Source: Amycolatopsis kentuckyensis
GTDB lineage: Bacteria > Actinomycetota > Actinomycetes > Mycobacteriales > Pseudonocardiaceae
Reading direction: 5' to 3'
Assembly: GCF_002155975.1 (NCBI RefSeq)
Contig: NZ_MUMI01000432.1
Span: 1-52,299 of the forward strand
DNA length: 52,299 nucleotides
Below the pieces are notes generated by a model. That model saw only the letters and a program-made list of their open reading frames with translations, was not told where the DNA came from and did not search any database. The translations under genes were made by a program, and so were the position numbers. Below, in pieces: positions 1 through 7,404 of the stretch (its first letter is position 1; the number at the start of each line of letters is the position of its first letter).

Positions 1-1249
1 CCTCGGCACCGGTGTCGAGGCCGCCGGCCGGGATGCCGACGGCGATGAACTCGCCGTAGTCCGAACGCCCGGTGAAGTCGGTGCCCTCGACGGACACCCC
101 GCGCGCGGCCTGCATGAAGTCGACGAAGGTCTTCTCGATCTGCGCCGAGCCGTACGGACCGGCACCCGCGCCGACACCGTCGGAGTTGTCGCCGTCATAG
201 GCGAAGTAGCCGGCGTTGGGCGAGCCGATCATGTCGAAGTTCAGGTAGAGCGCGATGTCGAGCTGCTGCTCGAAGGTCAGCTGGTCGACGTAGTAGGTCG
301 AGCCGATCAGGCCGAACTCCTCCGCGCTCCAGAAGCCGAAGCGGACGCCGTTGTTGACCTTCGGGCTGCTCCCCAGCTGCAGCGCGGTCTCCAGCAGGGC
401 GGCCGAGCCGGAACCGTTGTCGTTGATGCCCGGGCCGGCCGGGACGCTGTCGAGGTGCGACCCCAGCATCACCACGTTGTCCTTGCGGCCGGTCTTGGTT
501 TCGGCGATGACGTTGTAGCTGGTCCGCGCCTCCTGGAAGGCCCGCAGCTCCAGCGTCACGTTCTGCCCGCCGAGCGTGGCCAGCTGCGCCCCCGCGGCCG
601 CCGTCACGCCCCCGGTCGGGATCGCCGCGTTCTCCGGGCCCCCGAGCGTCCCGTTGAGCGCGCCGTCGGTGTTGTTGTAGACGATGGCGCCGATCGCGCC
701 CGCGGCCGCGGCCGTCTGCTGCTTCTGCGCGAACGAGCAGCCGCCGCGCTTGATCAGGGCGATCTTGCCCGCGACGTCGGCGGTGTAGTCGGTGGCCTCG
801 CAGCCGCTGGTGTCGTCGACCGCGATCACGGCGAGCGGCGCGGTGATGCCGCCGACCGGCGTCGACTTCGTGTACTCCATGGCGATGATCGGGACGTTGG
901 CGCCGCCCGCGGTCAGCTTCTCGGCCAGGGTCTCCGAGTACGTGAACGGGAACTCCTGGCGGGTGACCTGGAAGCCGGCCGCCTCGAGCTTGGTCGCGAT
1001 GTACTCGGCGGACTTCTTGTGGCCCTCGGTGCTCGCGGCCCGGGTGCCACCGTTGGTGTCGGCGATGCGCTGGAGAGCGATCAGGTGCCGGTTGACGCCG
1101 TTGACGTCGACCTTCTTGACGAGCTGCTTCGCCAGGGCGGGACCGTCGGGGACGGTGTTCGCCGCGGCGGCCGGGGTGAGGCCGAGCAGCAGCGTCGCGC
1201 CGGCGGCGATAGCCATCGGCGGCAGGATTTTCGTTCTGAAGAGTGACAT
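1..1249 (-). CDS. Secreted M28 family aminopeptidase with PA domain (3' end outside window)
   Basis: Secreted zinc aminopeptidase; only the first ~416 codons are present because the frame runs off the window edge without a stop. The N-terminus has a signal peptide (basic start, hydrophobic stretch, cleavage near an AAAA at about residues 30-34). A PA-type insert lies at roughly 130-220. The M28 metal ligands visible are His265 (GSHLDS), Asp277 (GINDNGSG), the Glu310-Glu311 pair (SAEEFG) and Asp339 (NFDMIG); the last His ligand of the family would be beyond the edge. The ATG at 1249 is preceded by GGTGAGC as a ribosome binding site. The overlapping frames on both strands here are shadows. It probably acts outside the cell in peptide scavenging. 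It is divergent from the quinone oxidoreductase. Confidence 0.9.
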   Translation of the reverse strand, partial: MSLFRTKILPPMAIAAGATLLLGLTPAAAANTVPDGPALAKQLVKKVDVNGVNRHLIALQRIADTNGGTRAASTEGHKKSAEYIATKLEAAGFQVTRQEFPFTYSETLAEKLTAGGANVPIIAMEYTKSTPVGGITAPLAVIAVDDTSGCEATDYTADVAGKIALIKRGGCSFAQKQQTAAAAGAIGAIVYNNTDGALNGTLGGPENAAIPTGGVTAAAGAQLATLGGQNVTLELRAFQEARTSYNVIAETKTGRKDNVVMLGSHLDSVPAGPGINDNGSGSAALLETALQLGSSPKVNNGVRFGFWSAEEFGLIGSTYYVDQLTFEQQLDIALYLNFDMIGSPNAGYFAYDGDNSDGVGAGAGPYGSAQIEKTFVDFMQAARGVSVEGTDFTGRSDYGEFIAVGIPAGGLDTGAE

Positions 1250-1318
1250 GGTTGCTCACCTTTGTTCGATATGCGAAGTCCGTCAATGCGCCTTTCGGCG
1301 GGACCTTTCGCCGCGGTA

Positions 1319-1324
1319 TACAGT
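1319..1324 (+). promoter_or_regulatory. -10 element of a predicted leaderless promoter
   Basis: TACAGT followed by 6 nt and then the ATG at 1331. This is the TANNNT spacing seen in leaderless actinobacterial genes, so the transcript would start at or next to the A of the start codon. No clear -35 is seen. Confidence 0.5.
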
Positions 1325-1330
1325 CGACAC

Positions 1331-2308
1331 ATGTACGCGATCACCATCCGTGAACCAGGTGACCCGGACGTTCTCGAGTGGGCGGAGGTCGCGGATCCGC
1401 GGCCCGGCCCCGGCGAGGTGCTGCTGGAAGTCGCGGCGAGCGCGGTGAACCGCGCGGATCTGCTGCAACGCCAGGGCCACTACCCGCCGCCGCCCGGCGC
1501 GAGCGAAACCATCGGCCTCGAGTGCTCCGGCACGATCGCGGAGCTCGGCGAGGGTGTCGAAGGCTGGAACGTCGGCGACGAGGTCTGCGCCCTGCTCTCC
1601 GGCGGCGGCTACGCGGAGAAGGCTGTCGTCCCGGCGGGGCAGCTGCTCCCGGTGCCGGGCGAGGTCGACCTGCTCACCGCGGCCGCGCTGCCCGAGGTGG
1701 CCTGCACGGTGTGGGCGAACGTCGTGATGCACGCGAAGCTCACGGAGGGCGACGTGCTGCTGGTCCACGGCGGCGCCGGCGGCATCGGCACGCACGCCAT
1801 CCAGGTCGGCAAGGCGCTCGGCGCGACGGTCGCCGTCACCGCGGGCTCGCCGGACCGGCTCGAAAGCTGCCGCCAGCTCGGTGCCGACATCACGATCAAC
1901 TACAAGGAGCAGGACTTCGTCGAGGTGCTCCGCGCGGAGACCGGCGGCGCGAACGTCATCCTCGACAACATGGGCGCGTCCTACCTGGGCCGCAACATCG
2001 ACGCGCTGCAGCAGGACGGGCGCCTGGTGATCATCGGCATGCAGGGCGGGGTCAAGGGCGAGCTGAACGTCGGCGCGCTGCTCGGCAAGCGGGCGTCGGT
2101 GTTCGCCGCGGGCCTGCGGTTCCGGCCGCTCGACCAGAAGGCGGCGATCGTCGCCGACGTCCGCGAGCACCTGTGGCCGCTGGTCGCCGAGGGCCTGGTC
2201 AAGCCGATCGTCGGCCAGGTCGTGCCGATGGCCGAAGCCGCGACCGCGCACCGGGTGATGGAAGAGGGCAGCGTCTTCGGCAAGGTCCTGCTGGCCGCCA
2301 AGTCCTAG
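1331..2308 (+). CDS. NAD(P)H:quinone oxidoreductase, zinc-independent MDR family
   Basis: A 325-aa medium-chain dehydrogenase/reductase of the zeta-crystallin/PIG3 type. It has the N-terminal GroES-like fold, no structural zinc Cys cluster, and a Rossmann NADPH site around residues 145-165 (HGGAGGIGTHAIQVGK). It should reduce quinones or enals with NADPH in the cytosol. An in-frame ATG exists upstream at 1262, but the family N-terminus (MYAITI) and the TACAGT element 6 nt before 1331 favour this start. Its stop interlocks with the stop of the convergent class-V protein. It matches the position of M. tuberculosis Rv3777 relative to Rv3778c and Rv3780. Confidence 0.88.
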   Translation: MYAITIREPGDPDVLEWAEVADPRPGPGEVLLEVAASAVNRADLLQRQGHYPPPPGASETIGLECSGTIAELGEGVEGWNVGDEVCALLSGGGYAEKAVVPAGQLLPVPGEVDLLTAAALPEVACTVWANVVMHAKLTEGDVLLVHGGAGGIGTHAIQVGKALGATVAVTAGSPDRLESCRQLGADITINYKEQDFVEVLRAETGGANVILDNMGASYLGRNIDALQQDGRLVIIGMQGGVKGELNVGALLGKRASVFAAGLRFRPLDQKAAIVADVREHLWPLVAEGLVKPIVGQVVPMAEAATAHRVMEEGSVFGKVLLAAKS

Positions 2309-3504
2309 CGGAGTTCTTCCAGGACCCGCACGAGCTGGTTGATCTCGAAGACGTTGGAGTAGTGGGCGAGCCCGATCCGCACGGCGCCGCCCACTTCTCC
2401 GACGCCGAGTGACGCGAAGACGCCGCTCGTGCCGTCGTCGGCGAAGGCGCACAAGCCCTGCGTCGCCAGGTACTCGGCGACCTCGGGCGCCTTCTTGCCG
2501 GCGACGGCGAAGGCGAGCGCGGGGATCCGGCGCATGGCGTTGCCGATGACCATGATGTGCCGCAGCGACAGCAGGTCCGTTGACAGCTGCGCGAGCAGCC
2601 CGGCGTGGTAGGACTTCGCCGAGCCGAGCGAGGTGACCAGCCGCTCGCGGCGGGATCCGGTGGCGGCGTCGTCGAGGCCGGAGAGGTAGTCGATCGACGC
2701 GATCAGCCCGGCGAGCAGCGGGTAGGCGTGCGGGCCGAGCTCCAGGCGGGCGGCGCCGCGGGCCATCGGGTCGAGCGAGGCCGACGGGATCCGCTCGATC
2801 AGCTCGGGGTCGCGGAAGACCAGGGCACCCACCGAAGGGCCGCCCCAGGCCTGCGCGGACACGACCATGACGTCGGCACCGAGCGCGTTGATGTCGAGCG
2901 GCAGGAAGGGCGCGGCGTAGGTGGCGTCGACGACGACGAGCGCGCCGACCCGCTTGGCGAACTCGATGATCGTCGGCACGTCCGGCCGGGTGCCGACGGA
3001 CCCGGAGGCGAGCGTGACGGCGACGGCTTTGGTGCGCGCGGACACGAGCTGCTCGTACTGCCACGCGGGCAGCTCGCAGGTCTCGATGTCGATTTCGCCC
3101 CAGCGCACGACGGCGCCGACCCGCTTGGCCGCGCGTTGCCAGGGCGCCAGGTTCGCTTGTTCGTCGAGCCGGGACACGACGACTTCGTCACCGATGGTCC
3201 AGCGCTCGGCGAGCGCGTCGACGAGCCGGCGCAGCATGACGGGCGCGCTCGGCCCGAGCACGACGGCAGCCGGGTCGGCCCCGACCAGGTCGGCCACGGC
3301 CCGGCGGGCCGCGGTCACGATGCTTTCCGCGCGTTGTGAGGCCGGAAACGCTCCGCCCGGCCCGGACACCGGGGCTCGCATCGCCGTGGAAACGGCCGAA
3401 GCGACCTGTTCCGGGACCAGCATTCCGGCGGCGCCGTCGAAGTGAATCCAGCCGTCACCCAGCGCGGGAAAGAGCCCACGGATACGAGCGACGTCGAACG
3501 CCAT
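2305..3504 (-). CDS. Class-V aminotransferase-fold protein (cysteine desulfurase-like) lacking the PLP lysine
   Basis: A 399-aa protein with the aminotransferase class-V fold: the N-terminal substrate loop (WIHFDGAAG), the PLP-nitrogen aspartate in VVVDA (Asp193), and a C-terminal GLAHYS. Where the family normally has Ser-x-His-Lys, this protein reads SAQAWGG at about 216-222, so the Schiff-base lysine is replaced by Ala219 and the preceding His by Gln. It probably cannot act as a normal PLP enzyme. By position it corresponds to M. tuberculosis Rv3778c, annotated as a possible aminotransferase; from memory that protein also lacks the lysine, which I cannot verify here. The start at 3504 is supported by TACGGT placed 6 nt upstream. 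Calling it a desulfurase by name alone would be misleading. Confidence 0.82.
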   Translation of the reverse strand: MAFDVARIRGLFPALGDGWIHFDGAAGMLVPEQVASAVSTAMRAPVSGPGGAFPASQRAESIVTAARRAVADLVGADPAAVVLGPSAPVMLRRLVDALAERWTIGDEVVVSRLDEQANLAPWQRAAKRVGAVVRWGEIDIETCELPAWQYEQLVSARTKAVAVTLASGSVGTRPDVPTIIEFAKRVGALVVVDATYAAPFLPLDINALGADVMVVSAQAWGGPSVGALVFRDPELIERIPSASLDPMARGAARLELGPHAYPLLAGLIASIDYLSGLDDAATGSRRERLVTSLGSAKSYHAGLLAQLSTDLLSLRHIMVIGNAMRRIPALAFAVAGKKAPEVAEYLATQGLCAFADDGTSGVFASLGVGEVGGAVRIGLAHYSNVFEINQLVRVLEELR

Positions 3505-3510
3505 GGGGAC

Positions 3511-3516
3511 ACCGTA
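3511..3516 (-). promoter_or_regulatory. -10 element of a predicted leaderless promoter
   Basis: Reads TACGGT on the minus strand, followed by GTCCCC and then the ATG at 3504 (6-nt spacing). There is no Shine-Dalgarno sequence before this start. Confidence 0.5.
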
Positions 3517-3638
3517 CGGACGTGCGGTTTCGCCGTGCGTCCGGGGTTGGGTGGAGAGCCACCGGGAACCCGGTTTACGGCTACGCTCGGAGACGGACAC
3601 CCCGCGGGTGTCGCGGAGCGTGTCGAAGGCAAGCCAGG

Positions 3639-4208
3639 ATGGAGCACATGACCGAGCCGAACTTCACAACGGGTGACCCGGGCCAGGAATCTTCACCCCA
3701 CGTGGTGGTCGTCGGACCGGACGGCACGCCGGTGGGGACCACCTCCCCCGATGGCGACCACCCGGAGTCGGTGGGCGACCTCGTCGAAGAGCCGGCGAAG
3801 GTGATGCGCATCGGCACGATGATCAAGCAGCTCCTGGAGGAGGTCCGCGCGGCCCCGCTGGACGACGCGTCCCGCACGCGCGTGCGCGAGATCCACCAGA
3901 CGTCGATCCGCGAGCTCGAGAAGGCGCTGGCGCCGGAGCTGCAGGACGAACTGGAGAGGCTGGTCCGGCCGTTCACGGACGACTCGACGCCGTCGGACGC
4001 GGAGCTGCGGATCGCGCAGGCGCAGCTGGTGGGGTGGCTGGAGGGGTTGTTCAGCGGGATCCAGACGGCCCTGTTCGCCCAGCAGATGGCGGCCCGGGTG
4101 CAGCTGGAGCAGATGCGGCGTGGGCTGCCGGCCGGTCCGTCGGGGGCCGCCGCCGGGCACGGGCACGAGCACGGACCGGGCATTTCGGGGACGGGTCAGT
4201 ACCTCTGA
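3639..4208 (+). CDS. bpa: Bacterial proteasome activator Bpa/PafE
   Basis: ATP-independent activator of the actinobacterial 20S proteasome. It forms a ring that docks on the proteasome and admits unstructured proteins. The 189-aa product has a disordered acidic N-terminus (~1-45), then the strongly conserved helical core (KVMRIGTMIKQLLEEVRAAP, then ELRIAQAQLVGWLEGLF and QTALFAQQMAAR), a Gly/His-rich linker, and the C-terminal GQYL tail that opens the proteasome gate. AAGG lies 9 nt before the ATG at 3639; a second in-frame ATG at 3648 would give 186 aa. It equals M. tuberculosis Rv3780, which also lies close to the galactan export genes. The proteasome genes themselves are not in this window. 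Confidence 0.95.
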   Translation: MEHMTEPNFTTGDPGQESSPHVVVVGPDGTPVGTTSPDGDHPESVGDLVEEPAKVMRIGTMIKQLLEEVRAAPLDDASRTRVREIHQTSIRELEKALAPELQDELERLVRPFTDDSTPSDAELRIAQAQLVGWLEGLFSGIQTALFAQQMAARVQLEQMRRGLPAGPSGAAAGHGHEHGPGISGTGQYL

Positions 4209-4215
4209 CGGGTGA

Positions 4216-4260
4216 GTTGTCCACAGACCGGAGGGCCTGTGGACAACCTCTGTGGACAAC
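4216..4260. repeat. Three perfect actinomycete-type DnaA boxes forming an inverted repeat
   Basis: The gap between bpa and the convergent epoxide hydrolase gene is almost wholly made of three copies of one 11-mer. GTTGTCCACAG is at 4216-4226 and its reverse complement CTGTGGACAAC is at 4237-4247 and 4250-4260. The inner 9-mer TTGTCCACA is the DnaA box consensus of high-GC actinomycetes. Copies 1 and 2 can form an 11-bp hairpin with a 10-nt loop, so the element could also be a bidirectional terminator. The last copy touches the stop codon of the minus-strand gene. Confidence 0.7.
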
Positions 4261-5408
4261 TACCGGGCGCGGAAGAACTCGCGGATGTCGCCGATCAGCG
4301 CGTCCGGTTCCTCCAGCCCCGGGAAGTGACCACCCCGGGGGAACTCGGTCCAGTGGACGATCTTGTCCGTTCGCTCCGCCAGCGTCCGGATCGGCAGACC
4401 GATGTCGTCGGGGAAGACCGCCACCCCGGTCGAGACCGGGTTCACCGGCACCGGCGCGCCCCAGCCTCCGGTCAGGGCCGCGTACAGCCGGGCCGAGGAA
4501 TTGGCCGTCTGCGTGAACCAGTAGATCGACACGTCGGCCAGGAGGTCGTCGCGGTCGATCAGGTCTTCCGTGGTGTTCGAGAACGATCGGAACTTCTCCG
4601 CGATCCACGCCAGCTGGCCGGCCGGGGAGTCGTGCAGGCCGTACGCGAGTGTCTGGGGCTTCGTCGCCTGGAGCGTCGCGTAGGCGGTGCCCTCGCGAGA
4701 GAACTTCGCCCCCTTCGCCAGCGAACGCTTCCCCTTCTCCAGCTCGAGCCCCACCAAGCCCTCGAGGTCGGCTTCGCTGCGGACGACCGCAGACGCCAGC
4801 ATCGTCACGTGGATGCCGAGCAGCCGCTCGGGGAACTGGATCGCCAACTCACGTGAGACGATCGCGCCCCAGTCACCACCGTGTGCGCCGAAGCGGGGGT
4901 AGCCGAGCCGGGTCATCAGCTCCGCGAAGGCCCGGGCAACCCGGTCCGGCCCCCAGTCCGACGTGGGGGTCGGGCCCGAGAAGCCGTAGCCCGGGATCGA
5001 CGGCACCACCACCGTCAGCGCGTCCGCCGGATCGCCGCCGTAGGCGCGGGGGTCCGTCAGCGGCCCGATGACGTCGAGGAACTCGACGACGGAGCCCGGC
5101 CAGCCGTGCGTCAGCAGCACCGCCGGCGCCTCGGGCTCCGGCGAGACCACGTGCAGGAAGTGCACGTTCGTCCCGTCGATCGTGGTCGTGAACTGCGGGA
5201 ACCCGTTGATGCGTTCCTCTTGCGCCCGCCAGTCGAAGCTGGTGCGCCAGTGCTCGGCCAGCTCACGCACGTAGCCAACGGGCGCTCCAAGCCGCCAGCC
5301 GGCATCGGCGGGCTGGTCGGGCCACCGCGTGTTCGCCAGCCGCGCACGAAGATCGTCGAGGTCGGCTTGCGGAACGTCGACGCGGAACGGCGTGATCTCG
5401 GAAGTCAT
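4260..5408 (-). CDS. Epoxide hydrolase, EHN-domain alpha/beta hydrolase
   Basis: A 382-aa microsomal-type epoxide hydrolase. The N-terminal EHN lid domain (~1-110, starting ITPFRVDVP) precedes the alpha/beta hydrolase core. The oxyanion motif HGWPGS is at about residue 100; the nucleophile elbow is GGDWGA, with Asp rather than Ser, as expected for epoxide or haloalkane hydrolysis. The lid tyrosine region is YWFTQT and the catalytic His is in RGGHFPGLEEPD near the end. The physiological substrate cannot be told from sequence. Predicted leaderless: TACCGT lies 6 nt before the ATG. It does not belong to the wall pathways on either side. Confidence 0.9.
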   Translation of the reverse strand: MTSEITPFRVDVPQADLDDLRARLANTRWPDQPADAGWRLGAPVGYVRELAEHWRTSFDWRAQEERINGFPQFTTTIDGTNVHFLHVVSPEPEAPAVLLTHGWPGSVVEFLDVIGPLTDPRAYGGDPADALTVVVPSIPGYGFSGPTPTSDWGPDRVARAFAELMTRLGYPRFGAHGGDWGAIVSRELAIQFPERLLGIHVTMLASAVVRSEADLEGLVGLELEKGKRSLAKGAKFSREGTAYATLQATKPQTLAYGLHDSPAGQLAWIAEKFRSFSNTTEDLIDRDDLLADVSIYWFTQTANSSARLYAALTGGWGAPVPVNPVSTGVAVFPDDIGLPIRTLAERTDKIVHWTEFPRGGHFPGLEEPDALIGDIREFFRAR

Positions 5409-5414
5409 GCTCGA

Positions 5415-5420
5415 ACGGTA
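5415..5420 (-). promoter_or_regulatory. -10 element of a predicted leaderless promoter
   Basis: Minus-strand TACCGT, then TCGAGC, then the ATG at 5408 of the epoxide hydrolase gene (6-nt spacing). Confidence 0.5.
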
Positions 5421-5484
5421 GAAGCGATCGAGGACGGATTCGGTCCTCGATCACCGTCGCGGCGCCGGGTGCGGCCGCCCGAAC

Positions 5485-5940
5485 TCAGCCGGCAACCTCG
5501 CGCCGTGCCGCGAAGTCCTCCTCCAAGCGGGCCAAGCGCTCTTCGTACTGGGAAATCGCCGCCAGCCGCGCGCGGATGCGGGCGTGCTCGGCGCGAACTT
5601 CCTCCGCCTCGTCTGGGGCGTACTCGAGCCGCTCCGCGAGCCGGGCCACCGAGCCCGGCCGCTCGAATGCGGCGATGCGCGCTTCCAGGGCGGCCAGGTG
5701 CGGCGCCAGGCGCCGCTGCTCGTCGTAGAGCCACTTCACGTGGCCGTCGAGTTCCTGGGTGGCCCGCTCGGCGTCCCGGCGCAGCTCGGCGATGTCCGCG
5801 TGCAGCCGGTCGAGTTCGGGCTGCATCCGGTCGGTCGCGATCTGCTCGATCCGCGGCCGCAGCCTCGCCATCACCGGTCGCCAGGCCAGGCCGGCGAGCG
5901 CTTTCGCCCGTGGAACCACCACTCCGCGAATGTCACTCAC
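5485..5940 (-). CDS. Coiled-coil protein of unknown function, coupled to the GT29-like gene
   Basis: A 151-aa hydrophilic protein rich in Glu, Arg, Ala and Leu. Heptad-like spacing from about residue 30 to the end predicts long coiled coils. It has no signal peptide, membrane segment or known catalytic motif. The GTG start overlaps the stop of the upstream GT29-like gene by 4 nt (GTGA), so the two are translationally coupled and probably act together. It might scaffold or oligomerise the glycosyltransferase, which is inference from the overlap only. I do not recognise the family. Confidence 0.75.
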   Translation of the reverse strand: MSDIRGVVVPRAKALAGLAWRPVMARLRPRIEQIATDRMQPELDRLHADIAELRRDAERATQELDGHVKWLYDEQRRLAPHLAALEARIAAFERPGSVARLAERLEYAPDEAEEVRAEHARIRARLAAISQYEERLARLEEDFAARREVAG

Positions 5941-6629
5941 TGTATGATCTCGATTCTTCCGGAGTCACGCCAAGTGCTCAGCAGCTTCGATTCCGCGTGC
6001 AGGCGGTGTTCCGCGGTCACCCCGACCTTGCTGCCCCAGGCGTGCTCGAAGTCGGTCTGGTCCGGCCGCTCGATGATCGACACCCCGGTGAGGCGCACCA
6101 GCGCCTTCGGGAAGAGCTGCTTGCACAGGTACGTCACCAGCGTGCCGGTCGTGGCCCAGACGTGCTCGTCCGCCGAAAGCCCCAGCAGCTTCGACAGCGG
6201 CAGCACGAACTGCCGGTTCGGAATCGGCACGAACCCCAGGTCGGCGGGCCACCAGTCGGGCAGCGTCTCGGGCTCCCAGAACAGCCGGCCCGGCTCGGCG
6301 AGCAGGTACAGCCGTGACGTGTAGTCGGCGAACGTGTACGGCGAGACCATCACCCCGCGGTGGACCACCACGACGTCGGTGCGGCGGCCGTAGGTCGGTT
6401 CGGCGTCCGGCTCGTCCAGCGCGAAGGTCGTCATGCGGAAGACGAGGTCGCTGCCGTCGATCAGCGCGGCGCGCTCGGCGTCGGGCGCCATCGGCGCGTT
6501 CCCGACCACCGCGATCGTCTCGACGCGCTGGCCGCGGGCGTAGGCGGTGAGGAGGTCACGGAGCATGCGGCCGAGGTCACCTTCGTCGAGCTGCGCGGAG
6601 GCTTCGTCCGCGAACTGAGTCCGATTCAT
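5937..6629 (-). CDS. GT29-type sialyltransferase-like protein
   Basis: A 230-aa soluble protein whose motifs follow the sialylmotifs of glycosyltransferase family 29. The L-motif region at 41-85 has VVGN, then IDGSDLVFRM, then GRRTD. The S-motif region at 158-183 has WATTGTLVTYL and a Gly-Val-Ser. The VS-motif region at about 207-226 has H-x3-H-x-E, then LL and a Gly-Arg-Ile. Members use CMP-nonulosonic acids as donors, which fits neuA on the other side of a 100-nt divergent promoter gap and neuC/neuB beyond. There is no signal peptide, so transfer would occur in the cytosol, for example onto a lipid-linked glycan. GGGGGAG precedes the ATG. Divergent members may use other donors or be inactive. 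Confidence 0.75.
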   Translation of the reverse strand: MNRTQFADEASAQLDEGDLGRMLRDLLTAYARGQRVETIAVVGNAPMAPDAERAALIDGSDLVFRMTTFALDEPDAEPTYGRRTDVVVVHRGVMVSPYTFADYTSRLYLLAEPGRLFWEPETLPDWWPADLGFVPIPNRQFVLPLSKLLGLSADEHVWATTGTLVTYLCKQLFPKALVRLTGVSIIERPDQTDFEHAWGSKVGVTAEHRLHAESKLLSTWRDSGRIEIIQ

Positions 6630-6729
6630 CGCTCCCCCATGGCATCGCTGTCCGGGGCCGCCGTCAGCGGGCAGCCGAGCAGACGGACAATAGCCGACAG
6701 ACCACTGTCGTTACCCGGAAGGGGTCTCT

Positions 6730-7404
6730 GTGACCGCGCTGGCCATCGTCCCGGCGAGGGGCGGCTCCGTCGGGCTGCCGGGCAAGAACCTGGCGCCCTT
6801 CCGGGGCCGTCCGCTGGTCGCGCACACGGTGCACACCGCCGTCGCGGCCGGGATCGCCGACGTCGTCGTCACCACCGACGACGCGGACATCGCCGCCGCG
6901 GCCGAGGCCGAGGGGGCCCGGACCGTCGCCCGGCCCGCCCAGCTCGCGGAGGCGACGAGCCGGACGCTGCCCGCGGTCACGCACGCGATCGACACGCTCG
7001 GCGTCCCCGATTCGACGCTCGTCCTGCTGCTCCAGCCCACTTCGCCGCTGCGGACGGCCGAGGACATCGCCGAGTGCCTCGACATCCACGCGGACCGGCC
7101 GACCGGCTCGGTCGTGCAGATGTGCCGCTCGACCGACCACCACCCGCTGAAGGTGTGCCTGGAGACGCCGGACGGCGGGATCGCGCCGGTCCGGGACTGG
7201 GCCGACCTCGAAGCACCCCGGCAGACGCTGCCCGTCGTGCTGCGGCCCACCGGCGGCATCTACCTCGTCCGGGCCGGCGACCTGCGCCGGCACGAGCGGT
7301 TCTTCATCCCCGAGGTGCGGCCCCAGTTCGTGCCGGTCGAGCGGGCGATCGACATCGACTCCGCCGCGGACCTCGTCCTGGCCGAGCAGCACGCGGCCGG
7401 CTAA
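6730..7404 (+). CDS. neuA: CMP-nonulosonic (sialic) acid cytidylyltransferase
   Basis: Activates a nonulosonic acid with CTP to give CMP-sugar and pyrophosphate. The 224-aa protein has the nucleotide loop ARGGSVGLPGKN at 9-20, LQPTSPLR at 101-108, a TGGIY sugar-contact motif near 175 and the metal-site motif AIDIDSAAD near the end. GTG start with GGAAGGGG 5 nt upstream. It is the only cassette member on the plus strand: divergent from the GT29-like gene and convergent with neuC, sharing an interlocked stop (CTAA at 7401-7404). The exact sugar (Neu5Ac, legionaminic acid, Kdn) is not fixed by this sequence; the neighbouring NeuC favours an N-acylated sugar. Confidence 0.88.
   Translation: MTALAIVPARGGSVGLPGKNLAPFRGRPLVAHTVHTAVAAGIADVVVTTDDADIAAAAEAEGARTVARPAQLAEATSRTLPAVTHAIDTLGVPDSTLVLLLQPTSPLRTAEDIAECLDIHADRPTGSVVQMCRSTDHHPLKVCLETPDGGIAPVRDWADLEAPRQTLPVVLRPTGGIYLVRAGDLRRHERFFIPEVRPQFVPVERAIDIDSAADLVLAEQHAAG

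Noticed and set aside
195..1286. Long minus-strand open frame rich in Arg/Gly (and plus-strand frames over the same span)
   Set aside because: It is a shadow of the M28 aminopeptidase frame: composition is arginine-rich nonsense, while the true frame shows a signal peptide and zinc ligands.
4216..4260. Chromosomal replication origin
   Set aside because: Only three boxes, with no AT-rich unwinding region and no dnaA, dnaN or recF nearby.
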